From the NCBI GenBank assembly GCA_021790425.1, contig JAJYEA010000003.1, positions 38,786 through 102,785 of the forward strand: a DNA stretch of 64,000 nucleotides. The letters run 5' to 3'. The notes under the pieces were generated by a model. The model was not told where the DNA came from, searched no databases, and was given only the letters and a program-made list of their open reading frames with translations. Position 1 is the stretch's first letter. The number at the start of each line of letters is the position of its first letter. This DNA comes from Thermoplasmata archaeon. GTDB taxonomy: Archaea; Thermoplasmatota; Thermoplasmata; Lutacidiplasmatales; UBA184. Position numbers and translations under genes: made by a program. Below are positions 33,931 through 42,374 of the stretch, piece by piece.

Positions 33931-35361
33931 ATGGTCGACCTCACTTCCGTCCTGACGTACGCCGCCGACGGTGTCTACGCCCTCGCCATCATCCTCTTCA
34001 TCGTCGCGCTCCACCGGATGAGCAACCCGGCGACGGCCCGGTCCGGCATCCTCTGGGCCGGCGCCGGCATGCTGGTCGCGATCATCGTGACGGGCTTCAA
34101 CCCGGACGTCCTCGCGAACGGCTCGGCCCTGGGGACCGACCTTCTGCTCATGCTGGCCGCCCTCGCCATCGGCGGCGCGATCGCCTACTACGCCGCGATC
34201 AAGGTGCAGATGACGGCCATGCCGCAGATGGTGGCCGTCTACAACGGGATGGGCGGCGGGGCCGCGGCCGCCATCGCGGCCGTCACCATGATCTCGGGCA
34301 CCTCGGGCCAGGCCTACGAGGCGCTCGCGATCACGGGGGGGCTCATCGGGGCCGTCTCCTTCGCCGGGAGCATCATCGCGTTCGCGAAGCTCCAGGAACT
34401 GATCAATTCGAAAGCCGTCACCTTCCCCGCGCAGAACGCCGTGAACATGCTCGTCCTCGCGGGGGCGGTCGTCTCGGGCGCGCTCGCGCTGGCCGACCCG
34501 GGCGTCTTCGCGCACGTGGCGGGCCTCTCGGTCATCGGACCCCTCGGCCTCTTCTTCATCCTGGGGCTCGCGTTCGGCTTCATGATGGCCATCCCCATCG
34601 GCGGGGCCGACATGCCGGTGGTGATCTCCCTCTTCAACGCCTTCACGGGAATGGCCGTGGGCCTGGACGGCTTCGCCACCTCGAACTACGCCATGATCGT
34701 GGCGGGGGTCCTCGTGGGAGCCGCGGGTTCGATCCTGACCCTCCTCATGGCGAAGGCCATGAACCGGTCCATCTCGAACGTGCTCTTCAGCGCCTTCGGG
34801 GCGAAGGAGGAGACCGGGACCCAGGTGAAGGGCTCGCTCAAGCCCATCGAGGCCGCGGATGTGGCGGTCATGCTCGCCTACGCGAGCAAGGTCGTCGTCG
34901 CCCCCGGGTACGGGATGGCCGTGGCCCAGGCCCAGCAGAAGGTCAAGGAGATGATGGACGTCCTCGAGCAGAAGGGGGTCCAGGTCAAGTTCGCCATCCA
35001 CCCCGTCGCCGGGCGCATGCCCGGGCACATGAACGTCCTGCTCGCGGAGGCGGGGGTGCCCTACGACCACCTCTACGACCTCGAGGACATCAACTCCGAG
35101 TTCGAGACCACGGACGTCGCGATGGTCATCGGGGCGAACGACACGGTGAACCCCGCGGCCCACCGCCAGGGGAGCCCGCTCTTCGGCATGCCCATCCTCG
35201 AGGTGGAGCGCGCGAAGAACGTGATCGTGCTGAAGCGGGGACAGGGGAAGGGGTTCGCCGGCGTGGAGAACGACCTCTTCTTCCGGGACAACACGCGGAT
35301 GTTCTACGGGGATGCCGCGGACAGCATCTCCAAGCTCGTCCAGGAGCTGAAGAAGCTCTGA
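33931..35361 (+). CDS. pntB: NAD(P) transhydrogenase beta subunit
   Basis: The 476-residue protein has eight to nine membrane helices (residues 1-280), with VYNGMGGGAAAAIA and IGGADMPVVISLFNAFTG. The C-terminal NADP domain holds VVAPGYGMAVAQAQ, HPVAGRMPGHMNVLLAEA and VIGANDTVNPAA. It uses the proton gradient to drive NADPH formation from NADH. GGAGGG lies upstream of the ATG, which follows the pntAB stop by one base. Together the three genes form a complete enzyme. Confidence 0.95.
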   Translation: MVDLTSVLTYAADGVYALAIILFIVALHRMSNPATARSGILWAGAGMLVAIIVTGFNPDVLANGSALGTDLLLMLAALAIGGAIAYYAAIKVQMTAMPQMVAVYNGMGGGAAAAIAAVTMISGTSGQAYEALAITGGLIGAVSFAGSIIAFAKLQELINSKAVTFPAQNAVNMLVLAGAVVSGALALADPGVFAHVAGLSVIGPLGLFFILGLAFGFMMAIPIGGADMPVVISLFNAFTGMAVGLDGFATSNYAMIVAGVLVGAAGSILTLLMAKAMNRSISNVLFSAFGAKEETGTQVKGSLKPIEAADVAVMLAYASKVVVAPGYGMAVAQAQQKVKEMMDVLEQKGVQVKFAIHPVAGRMPGHMNVLLAEAGVPYDHLYDLEDINSEFETTDVAMVIGANDTVNPAAHRQGSPLFGMPILEVERAKNVIVLKRGQGKGFAGVENDLFFRDNTRMFYGDAADSISKLVQELKKL

Positions 35362-35423
35362 GGGGCGTGTCCCGGGCACAAGCGCTTTTGCGTCGCGCGG
35401 CCAGGACCCCCCGATAGGTACGC

Positions 35424-37403
35424 ATGTCGACCCCGGAACCCTCGGGCTCCCTCTTCCCGTACCAGCCCCGGCCCTCGCAGCGGACCATGCTCGAGCGCCT
35501 CGGGCCCCTCGCCTCCCGCGGAGGGATGCTCCTCCTGGACGCCCCGACCGGGGCCGGGAAGACGGTCGGGGTCCTCGCGCCGCTCCTGGAGCACGCCATC
35601 GCCGCGGACCACCGCATCCTCTACCTCGTCCGCACCCACTCCCAGGCCGGACAGGTCATGGCGGAGATCCGGGCCATCGCCCGCCACTCGGGGCAGCGGA
35701 TCGTGGCGCTGTCGCTCGAGGGGCGCGACGGTCGCTGTCCGCTCATGGACGAGTGGGAGGAGACCCGGCACGCGACCTCCGACGAGTACAGCCGCCTCTG
35801 CAACGACCGGAAGCGGGCGACGGAACAGCTGCTCGGAACTCCCGAGCCGCCCCGGGGTCGGGTGCGGGCCGGGGAGACCATCGGCCCCGCGGACCTCGAC
35901 GGGTGCCCCTACTACTCCACCCTGCTCTCCCAAGGGCTCGCCGAGCCCCTCGCCTTCGTGGGCAAGGAGGCCCCGACGGGGGCGGAGTTCACCACGTGGA
36001 CCCGCGAGCGGGGGTTCTGCCCCTACGAGACGGCGAAGCTGATCGCGAAGCACGCCCGGGTGGTCGTCGCCCCCTACGTGATGTTCTTCCACCCGGCCAT
36101 CCGCGATGCGCTCCTCGGGTGGATGGGGGCGGGGCTCGGTCGTGTCGATCTCGTCGTCGACGAGGCCCACAACCTTCCCGAGTTCCTCCGGGAGCTCGGC
36201 TCGGCGACGCTCACGGAGGAGTCCATCTCGCGCGCCCTCCGGGAGGTGGAGGCGCGGGGCGACTTCGTGCTGGTTCCGGGCGTGTCCGCCACGGTCTTCC
36301 TCCACCACCTCCGCCAGGCGGTGAGCTCCACCGTGGACGAGGCCACCCTCCGCGAGGAGGAAGGGATCCTCCCGGACGGGCTCTTCGAAGGGCTCCTGCT
36401 CGGAGGGGGCATGCAGACCTCCGCCCGATTGGAGGATGCCCTGGCGACCCTCGCGCAATGGGGGGACGAGCTCCGGGAGGCGCGCCGGCGGGAGCACCGT
36501 CTGCCGCGCTCCTACGCCTACATCGTGGCCCGCTTCCTGTCGGAGTGGGGCGAGGCGACCCCTCCGGGGCAGCTCCAGGTGGCCCTGCGCGAGCCCCGCC
36601 GGGGGTTGATGATCTACGGGATGGACGCCGCGGCGGCCGCGGTCCCCGCGGCGAAGACCCACACGACCGTGTGCATGTCCGGGACGCTGGCCCCGCTGGA
36701 GGAGTACCGGGACGGGCTCCGCCTACCGGAGTCGGCCGGGCTCGTCACCGTCCCCTCCTCCTTTCCCCCGGAGAACCGCCGTCTCTTCTACTCGTCGGAG
36801 ACCACCACCCGCCACCAGGACCTCATGCTCGAGGGGGGCCGGACCGAGCTGCGCCGGGAGCTCGTCCGGACCGCGCGCCTGCTCCCGGTGAAGACGGCCG
36901 TCTTCTTCCCCAGCTTCGCCCTCCTGGAACAGATGCTGTCGGAAGGGCTCCGGGAGGAGCTCGAGCGGCCCGTGGCCGTCGAGCGGCGGGAGCTCTCCTC
37001 CGCCGACCTGTGGCACCTCGTGGACGAGTTCAAGCAGCGCCCGGACTCCGCGGTGCTCCTCGGCGTCTGCGGCGGGAGGATCGCGGAGGGACTGGACTTC
37101 CCCGACGAGACCCTGGGCGCGGTGATCGTGGTGGGCATCCCCTATCCCCGCCCGAGCGCGCGCCGGGAGGCGCTCCGGATCTACCTCGACCAGCTGGTGG
37201 GCCAGGGGTGGGAGCATTGCTACGGGGCCCCCGCCCGACGGGCCATCCTCCAGGCGCTCGGACGGATGATACGCTCCGAGACCGACCGGGGGATCGGGGT
37301 CATCCTGGACCACCGCGCCAGCCGGTTCTCCTCCTCCCTCGAGGGAATGCAGGGGCTGGGGGAACTGGAGGCGGCCGCGCGGGACTTCTACCGCCGCCCC
37401 TGA
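35424..37403 (+). CDS. XPD/Rad3-type DNA helicase
   Basis: The 659-residue SF2 helicase has Walker A DAPTGAGKT near residue 40, VVDEAHN (DEAH box) near 245, and motif VI QALGRMIRSETDRG. Four Cys that would hold the [4Fe-4S] cluster stand in GRCPLMDE, SRLCNDR, DGCPYY and GFCPYE, the pattern of archaeal XPD. It unwinds DNA 5' to 3' in repair. The gene lies alone, 62 bases after the pnt operon with a weak CTTTTG box of its own. Confidence 0.9.
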   Translation: MSTPEPSGSLFPYQPRPSQRTMLERLGPLASRGGMLLLDAPTGAGKTVGVLAPLLEHAIAADHRILYLVRTHSQAGQVMAEIRAIARHSGQRIVALSLEGRDGRCPLMDEWEETRHATSDEYSRLCNDRKRATEQLLGTPEPPRGRVRAGETIGPADLDGCPYYSTLLSQGLAEPLAFVGKEAPTGAEFTTWTRERGFCPYETAKLIAKHARVVVAPYVMFFHPAIRDALLGWMGAGLGRVDLVVDEAHNLPEFLRELGSATLTEESISRALREVEARGDFVLVPGVSATVFLHHLRQAVSSTVDEATLREEEGILPDGLFEGLLLGGGMQTSARLEDALATLAQWGDELREARRREHRLPRSYAYIVARFLSEWGEATPPGQLQVALREPRRGLMIYGMDAAAAAVPAAKTHTTVCMSGTLAPLEEYRDGLRLPESAGLVTVPSSFPPENRRLFYSSETTTRHQDLMLEGGRTELRRELVRTARLLPVKTAVFFPSFALLEQMLSEGLREELERPVAVERRELSSADLWHLVDEFKQRPDSAVLLGVCGGRIAEGLDFPDETLGAVIVVGIPYPRPSARREALRIYLDQLVGQGWEHCYGAPARRAILQALGRMIRSETDRGIGVILDHRASRFSSSLEGMQGLGELEAAARDFYRRP

Positions 37404-37480
37404 AAGGGGGGCCGGGTTCTTTTCCAGCGCTTTCCCTGCGGCACGATCCCTCTTTCCAACCGAGTTCTGGCCGTGAAGGG

Positions 37481-37490
37481 GTAAATATAC
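37481..37490 (+). promoter_or_regulatory. Promoter of the leader ORF and sugar-kinase operon
   Basis: GTAAATATAC is the only strong A/T box between XPD and the kinase. It lies about 33 nt before the ATG of the 36-codon ORF and about 140 nt before the kinase ATG. The transcript therefore starts at the small ORF, not at the kinase. Confidence 0.6.
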
Positions 37491-37518
37491 TCCTATTCGG
37501 GTGGCCTGGGGAGTGCCC

Positions 37519-37629
37519 ATGGAAATCGCGCGATCGGAAACGCAGGCCCTTGGGCCGGACGGGATCGGTGCCCTGGTGGAAGGGAGAACAAGCTTCTTCT
37601 TTGTGCGGCGTGTCCGGGGGAGTCCATGA
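37519..37629 (+). CDS. 36-codon leader ORF coupled to the sugar kinase
   Basis: This frame starts MEIARSETQALGPDG and ends FFFVRRVRGSP. It fills the space between a strong promoter box (37481-37490) and the kinase gene, and its stop overlaps the kinase ATG as ATGA. Leaderless translation would begin here, since it is the first ATG after the predicted transcription start. It could be a leader peptide that feeds ribosomes to the kinase, or a small functional protein. No family is recognised. Confidence 0.5.
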   Translation: MEIARSETQALGPDGIGALVEGRTSFFFVRRVRGSP

Positions 37630-38606
37630 TCATCAGCCGCACGCCGCTCCGGGTCTCCTTCGTCGGGGGAGGGACGGACATCCCCTCGTACTTCCGGTCG
37701 CACGGGGGCGGGGCGGTGCTCTCCGCGGCCGTGGAGCACTACATCTACGTGCTCGTGAACCCGAAGTTCGACCGGGACATCCGGCTGAGCTACTCCCGGA
37801 CGGCGGAGTACGTCCAGCGGGTCGAGGACATCAAGCACCCGATGATCCGCGAGGCCCTGCGGGCCACGGGGGTCACGGAGGCGGTGGAGATCGTCACCAT
37901 CTCGGACATTCCCGCCGAGGGGACCGGCCTGGGCTCGTCGAGCAGCTTCGCCGTGGGCATCCTGAACGCCCTCTACGCGTACAAGGGCACGCTGAAGAGC
38001 CCCCGCGAGCTCGCCGAGGAGGCCTGCCGCATCGAGATCGAGGTGCTGGGGGAGCCCATCGGACTCCAGGACCAGTACGCCGCGGCCTTCGGGGGCCTGC
38101 GCTACTACGAGTTCCAGGAGGACGGACACGTCTCCGTCGAGCCGATCCCCCTGTCGAAGCACGAGCTCAGCGCCTTTTCCTCCCACTTCGCGCTCTTCTA
38201 CACGGGGCTCACCCGCTCCGCGAGCAAGATCCTCTCGAAGCAGCGGGACCGGACCGCGGAGAACCTCGCGTCCCTCGCCCGGCTGAAGACGATGGCCGGC
38301 GAGGCGCGGGAGGCCATCCTCCGCAAGGACTATCCGTGGCTGGGGGAGATGCTCCGGGAGAGCTGGGAGCTCAAGAAGACCCTCTCCGACGGGATCTCGA
38401 ACGAGTTCATCGATGGGATGTACCAGCGGGCCCGGGCGGCCGGGGCCACGGGGGCCAAGGTCGCGGGCGCCGGGGGAGGAGGGTTCCTCCTGGTCGGCTA
38501 TCCGCCGTCCAAGAAGGACGCGGTCGCCCAGGCCCTCTCGGAGTTCCGGCGGCTCAACCTCCATATCGCGACCGAGGGCTCACGTATAATATTCGTGGAG
38601 CGCTGA
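37626..38606 (+). CDS. GHMP sugar kinase (D-glycero-D-manno-heptose 7-phosphate kinase-like)
   Basis: The 326-residue GHMP kinase opens with IISRTPLRVSFVGGGTDIPSYF, typical of the HddA-type heptose kinases. It has the ATP loop EGTGLGSSSSFAVG near residue 105 and the C-terminal GAKVAGAGGGGFLL. It would phosphorylate C1 of a heptose 7-phosphate. The next gene encodes a GmhA-like isomerase, the step before it in that pathway, which strongly supports the assignment over related fucose or galactose kinases. The phosphatase and nucleotidyltransferase steps are not in the window. Confidence 0.85.
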   Translation: MIISRTPLRVSFVGGGTDIPSYFRSHGGGAVLSAAVEHYIYVLVNPKFDRDIRLSYSRTAEYVQRVEDIKHPMIREALRATGVTEAVEIVTISDIPAEGTGLGSSSSFAVGILNALYAYKGTLKSPRELAEEACRIEIEVLGEPIGLQDQYAAAFGGLRYYEFQEDGHVSVEPIPLSKHELSAFSSHFALFYTGLTRSASKILSKQRDRTAENLASLARLKTMAGEAREAILRKDYPWLGEMLRESWELKKTLSDGISNEFIDGMYQRARAAGATGAKVAGAGGGGFLLVGYPPSKKDAVAQALSEFRRLNLHIATEGSRIIFVER

Positions 38607-38613
38607 GGGGCCC

Positions 38614-39183
38614 ATGGGCGAGGGCATCGGAGCGTTCACCGAGCATTACCTGAAGGAGACGGTGGAGAGCCTCGCGGGAGGCTACATCGCGGCGGGGCTC
38701 GAGCAGCTCCTGCCGGTGCTGGAGCGGGCCCGCAGCGAGGGCGCCACGGTCTTCTTCTTCGGGAACGGCGGGAGCGCGACCACGGCGAGCCACATGGCGT
38801 GCGACATCGGCAAGAGCACCATCCGGGAGGGGAAGCCGCGCATGCGCTGCCTCGCCCTCTCCGAGCCGATCGGCACGCTGACCGCGTGGGCCAATGACGC
38901 GAGCTATGCGGACATCTTCTCCGAGCAGCTGAAGAACCTGGGTCGTCGGGGAGACGTGGCGGTGGGCATCTCCGGGAGCGGGAACTCCCCGAACGTGCTC
39001 CGCGCGCTCGAGGTGGCGCACACGATGGGGATCCACACGGTGGGCCTGATCGGCTCGGGCGGCGGCAAGATGCGGCCGCTCTGCGAACTCGCGATCGTGG
39101 TGCCCTCCCACAACATGCAGCACATCGAGGACGCCCACCTCCTGGTCGGCCACCTCCTGACCGCCTACCTCCGCGACCAGTAG
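38614..39183 (+). CDS. SIS-domain sugar isomerase (GmhA-like sedoheptulose 7-phosphate isomerase)
   Basis: The 189-residue protein has the SIS motifs FFFGNGGSATTASHMACD and GISGSGNSPNVLRALEVA, and the C-terminal MQHIEDAHLLVGHLL that supplies the zinc/active-site residues of GmhA. It would turn sedoheptulose 7-phosphate into D-glycero-D-manno-heptose 7-phosphate for the adjacent kinase. The gene starts eight bases after the kinase stop. The product probably ends up in surface glycan, since archaea lack lipopolysaccharide. Confidence 0.85.
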   Translation: MGEGIGAFTEHYLKETVESLAGGYIAAGLEQLLPVLERARSEGATVFFFGNGGSATTASHMACDIGKSTIREGKPRMRCLALSEPIGTLTAWANDASYADIFSEQLKNLGRRGDVAVGISGSGNSPNVLRALEVAHTMGIHTVGLIGSGGGKMRPLCELAIVVPSHNMQHIEDAHLLVGHLLTAYLRDQ

Positions 39184-39203
39184 TCCCGGGGACCGGACCG
39201 ACC

Positions 39204-40000
39204 GTGACGGGCCCGAGGCTGGTGGGCGCTCACGAGCTCGGCTCCTACGCGTACTGCGAGCGATCGTGGTGGTATGACCACCACCCTCCCCGGGGCCGGG
39301 AGGGAGGCCCTCGCACCGGGGACACCAGCTTCGCCCGGGGGACGGCCTTCCACGCGGAGGTCCTCTCCGCCCATGTCCGGGCCCAGCACGCCTCCCGTGC
39401 CGGGTACGCCGCCGCGGCACTCGCCGGTCTCCTCCTGCTCTTCTTCGTACTATGGGGCTACCGTCTCTTCCACTTCTCCTGGCCGCTGCCCTGGTAGTCT
39501 TCGTCGCGTGGGCCCTCTACCGCGTGGCGAGCCCCCCGGCCCGTCGGGGCCCGGTCCTCGCGGTGGACTCGGGCTCCGCGGCGGCGAGCTCGGGCGGCAA
39601 CGTCGCCGCCGCCCGGAGGATGACGTCCTACCGGTACGGCGTCACCGGAACCCCGGACGAGCTCCGCACGACCGCCTCGGGGGAGGTCGTCCCGGTGGAG
39701 ATCAAGTCCGCCCGGGGACCTCCTCCGGGAGAACCCCCCTACCCCTCGCACCGGCTCCAGCTCCTCGCCTACTGCCTGCTCGTGGAGGAAGAGGAGGGCC
39801 TCGCGCCCCCCTACGGGCTCCTGGTCTACCAGGACGGGACCCCGCGACCGGTCCCGTGGGACGCGGTCGCCCGGGAGGAACTGCTCTGGTGGCTGGACCG
39901 CGTGCGGATGCCCTACTCGGGAGAGGCCAGCCCGTCCCCCGAGAAATGCCGTCGGTGCACGTACCGGACGGACTGCGACGCCGCCCTAGTGTCCCGCTGA
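39204..40000 (+). pseudogene. Membrane-anchored Cas4-like nuclease, split by a frameshift
   Basis: Two overlapping frames, 39204-39497 and 39452-40000, together make one Cas4/DUF83-type protein. The first holds YAYCERSWWYD (the lone N-terminal cluster Cys) and FARGTAFHAEV, then one membrane helix. The second continues with a second helix, then GTPDELR and PVEIKSAR (catalytic Asp and Glu-x-Lys), HRLQLLAYCLL (QxxxY motif) and the three C-terminal Cys in KCRRCTYRTDC. A missing G in GGGG at 39454-39457, or a -1 slip there, would join them. It may be a sequencing error, a broken gene, or recoding. No cas gene or CRISPR is near. Confidence 0.7.
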
Positions 40001-40007
40001 ACCCGCC

Positions 40008-40406
40008 TCAGGGATGGGGGGCGTGGACCCGCTCGGGATGGTCGTCGATCGTCCCGCGCACGTAGGCGTGGACCGCCTCCTCGGCGGACGCGAGCTGCGT
40101 GACGATCGGGCGGATCCCCTTCCGGGCGATGGCCTCGTACATCCCCCGTCCCACGCCGCGCGTGATGAGCACCTGACAGTCGAGCACGTTCGCGAGCATG
40201 CGCTCGTGGAGCGGCCCTTCGGCCACGCGATGGGCCTCGGGGGAGCGGTCGGCCCCCTCACGGTCGTGGGATGCCTTGGGGCGCATCTCCTTGCCCCGGA
40301 CCTCGGGGCCCTCGGTCTCGTACACCAGGTAGTGGGTGGCCCTCCCGAAATGCGCCGACACGGTCTCCCCGTCGTCCGTCACGACCCCGATCCGCATCCT
40401 CGTCAC
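40008..40406 (-). CDS. NifX/NafY-type dinitrogenase cofactor family protein
   Basis: The 132-residue protein has IGVVTDDGETVSAHFGRATHYLVYE at the start and LDCQVLITRGVGRGMYEAI in the second half, the signature of the NifB/NifX cofactor-binding fold. In non-diazotrophs, members are thought to handle metal clusters. No nitrogenase genes are present. The first start is GTG at 40406; an ATG three codons later, after GACGAGG, is equally plausible. A TTATGCT box lies at about 40427-40435. Confidence 0.82.
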   Translation of the reverse strand: MTRMRIGVVTDDGETVSAHFGRATHYLVYETEGPEVRGKEMRPKASHDREGADRSPEAHRVAEGPLHERMLANVLDCQVLITRGVGRGMYEAIARKGIRPIVTQLASAEEAVHAYVRGTIDDHPERVHAPHP

Positions 40407-40462
40407 CTAATGCTGACGATAGCTGGAGAGCATAAGAATGCTCCCCCGTACGGGAGGGCCGC

Positions 40463-40879
40463 TCAGAGCAACGGCACGGTGTAGGTCCCGGTGAAGTTCC
40501 CGGTCTCGGAGGTCTCGAACGCGCCGGGGATGTCGGTCACCTCGAAGACGTAGGTCCCCCCGCTGGACGTGAACGAGCAGGACCCGCCGGTGGCGTCCGT
40601 GATGTCGCACCCGGTCGCCGGCTCCCCCGGGACGAACGGGAACACGGAGAAGGCGAGGGGGACCCCGGCCGCGCTCTTCCAGTGCACCGACACCCCGGCC
40701 CCCGCAGGGAAGCTCTCGTTCTGGAAGCCCCGGTAGACGGAGGGAGCGACCTCGAGGGTGACGACCGAGCCCGCGAAGTCGTGGGGGATGGGATAGAAGA
40801 AGAGAAGGTAGACGAGGAGGACGGCCACGAGGGTCACCGCGAGGGCGGCGGCGAGGGGATGGCCCCTCCGCTCGTACAC
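40463..40879 (-). CDS. Bitopic protein with an exported beta-rich domain
   Basis: From the GTG at 40879 the protein has 138 residues: a short basic start, a membrane helix (AALAVTLVAVLLVYLLFF) and an exported domain containing VSVHWKSAAGVP, a Cys pair in GCDITDATGGSCSFTSSGG and TYVFEVTD. The start was chosen because an AAATATCC box lies about 25 nt upstream at 40899-40907. The exported domain resembles those of the proteins at 7051-7752 and 57884-58504. Its function is unknown. Confidence 0.65.
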   Translation of the reverse strand: MYERRGHPLAAALAVTLVAVLLVYLLFFYPIPHDFAGSVVTLEVAPSVYRGFQNESFPAGAGVSVHWKSAAGVPLAFSVFPFVPGEPATGCDITDATGGSCSFTSSGGTYVFEVTDIPGAFETSETGNFTGTYTVPLL

Positions 40880-41246
40880 GGCGGGGAGCAGGGGCCGGGG
40901 ATATTTCACCCTGCCGAGGAGCCCGGAGGACCCCTCCGGCCGGTCCCCCAAAGCATGAAGAGGCAAGCTGCGTTCGTCCGGACGGATCCCGAGAAGAGGT
41001 CCCTCCGGACCGACCGACCGGGCGTGTCGCCCGGCTGGGATGAAGAGAGGACAACCACGGGGTCCGACAGCCCCGGCCCGGTCAAGACGGTGAGGCGGCC
41101 GTTTCGTGCCGACGATGACCCTGTCCGTTTGGGCCGGGGGACACCGCTCGGCTCCGGGACCGGCCCTGTGACCGGGGCTGCTCCCAATCGCTCAATAACC
41201 CCTGCCAGGGCTTGTCCTCAGTGCCGGAACACCGGGAAGGAAGAAG
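40880..41246. other. 367-bp region without a recognised gene
   Basis: The left end holds the AAATATCC promoter box of the minus-strand gene (40899-40907). The right end holds a TCAATAACC box (about 41191) and the GGAAGGAAGAAG ribosome-binding region of the plus-strand gene at 41247. The middle, about 250 bp, is GC-rich with open frames on both strands but no motif I recognise. An RNA gene cannot be excluded. Confidence 0.4.
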
Positions 41247-41504
41247 ATGGCAGACGATTGCTGTGGGATCGGGAACGATGCGACGACGAGCGTGGGGCCG
41301 TGGCTCTGGAGCGCCTACCGGGCGCACAACGAGCTCCTGCGCGAGAAGCTCAAGGCCAAGTTCGACGCGACGGAGGGGCCCTGGCTCGACCAGGTGGCGA
41401 CCCTGCTCGTCGACCTCGTGAACTCCCGCTGGGAGGGCGGACGGAAGATGGAGGAGCGCGAGCGGGAGACCCTCGAGAAGCTGGGCAAGCTTCTGGCGGA
41501 ATGA
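41247..41504 (+). CDS. Small helical protein of unknown function
   Basis: An 85-residue protein beginning MADDCCGIGNDATTSVGPWLW, with adjacent Cys and a Gly near the start. The rest is predicted helix rich in Lys and Glu, including AHNELLREKLKAKFDATEG and KMEERERETLEKLGKLLAE. GGAAGGAAGAAG directly precedes the ATG. The Cys-Cys pair may bind metal. No family is recognised, but codon use and start signals support a real gene. Confidence 0.65.
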   Translation: MADDCCGIGNDATTSVGPWLWSAYRAHNELLREKLKAKFDATEGPWLDQVATLLVDLVNSRWEGGRKMEERERETLEKLGKLLAE

Positions 41505-41623
41505 GGGCGATGAACCGGGAACCCGTGTCCGGGCTCAACGCCCCGGGATCCGGCCCGCGCCCCCCGTTCCCCGGACCGCACTCGCCCGGCGGCGGGCCGC
41601 TCTGGCCCGTCGCGGGGCCGTAG
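41501..41623 (+). CDS. Possible 40-codon Gly/Pro-rich ORF
   Basis: The ATG overlaps the stop of the previous gene as ATGA. The predicted peptide (MRAMNREPVSGLNAPGSGP, then Gly/Pro/His-rich) has low complexity. The overlap is the kind used here for coupled genes, but the composition could be a by-product of GC-rich spacer DNA. Confidence 0.25.
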   Translation: MRAMNREPVSGLNAPGSGPRPPFPGPHSPGGGPLWPVAGP

Positions 41624-41640
41624 CCGGCGCGCGTACGAGG

Positions 41641-41650
41641 GCTTAATAGC
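41641..41650 (+). promoter_or_regulatory. Box A of the winged-helix regulator gene
   Basis: GCTTAATAGC is centred about 27 nt before the ATG at 41673, with A-rich sequence (CTAAAAGCATAGC) between. A leaderless start is likely. Confidence 0.55.
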
Positions 41651-41672
41651 TCCTAAAAGCATAGCAAAGGGG

Positions 41673-42311
41673 ATGGTGCGCACGCGCGACCGCGACGACG
41701 GGACCGAGGACGCCTCCGCCCCCCTCGACGAGCGGGTGGTGAGCCTGATGACCGACTTCCCCGGCGCGATCACGTTCGCGGGGCTGCGTCGGACGCTCGG
41801 GATCCACCCCGAGTCCCTCTCGCGCTCCCTCCGCCGGCTGGAGCGCGACGGACGGTTGGTCCGGACCGAAGGGGGGTACCGGTTGGCCGGTGCCTCCCCC
41901 GCTCCCGGCGCCGTGCCGCCCGTCCACGGATGGTTCCCCCGCGAGGGGGACCGCCTGGCGGTCGAAGTGCGCCTCGCCTCGGAAGAATCGGCGGAGAGGG
42001 TGCTCGGCTCGCTCGCCGGCCGCTGGTTCGGGAACTACCGATGGGTAGGCTCCTACGAAGGGGAGGAACGCACGACGCTCGTCTGGACGTCCTCCGGCCA
42101 TGCGGGGTCCCTGGCCCTCGTGGTCGAGGGATCGCTCCTCCGGGTCTACTCCCGCTCCTCGCGCACGGAGGACGAGGGCACGGCCGCCGCCTACGAGCTT
42201 CTCCAGCACGCGATGACGGCCCTGCGCGCTCCCCGGGCGCGTCCGACCATGCCCGTCCTCCACCTCGCCGCGGACGAGACCCCCCGCCCGCGCTTCGACC
42301 TGGCGGGATAG
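41673..42311 (+). CDS. Winged-helix transcriptional regulator
   Basis: The 212-residue protein has an N-terminal wHTH domain: ITFAGLRRTLGIHPESLSRSL as recognition helix region, LERDGRLVRTEGGYRL as the wing. The C-terminal domain (about residues 80-200) has alternating strands and helices and includes WFGNYRWVGSYEGEERTTLVW. This layout resembles archaeal regulators that sense a small molecule through the C-terminal domain. The target is not known, and the gene stands alone. Confidence 0.75.
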   Translation: MVRTRDRDDGTEDASAPLDERVVSLMTDFPGAITFAGLRRTLGIHPESLSRSLRRLERDGRLVRTEGGYRLAGASPAPGAVPPVHGWFPREGDRLAVEVRLASEESAERVLGSLAGRWFGNYRWVGSYEGEERTTLVWTSSGHAGSLALVVEGSLLRVYSRSSRTEDEGTAAAYELLQHAMTALRAPRARPTMPVLHLAADETPRPRFDLAG

Positions 42312-42374
42312 CCCGGTCCGACGCGGACCCCGAAGTCCGCTGCACCTCGCTCGCGTTCGAGCTGGGCGGAGCGA

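Noticed and set aside
40008..40406. Nitrogen fixation locus
   Set aside because: The NifX-type protein is alone; such proteins occur widely without nitrogenase.
40950..41200. Possible structured RNA or box C/D RNA in the gene-free stretch
   Set aside because: The region contains a loose GATGAAG but no convincing D box, guide pairing or long helix by eye.
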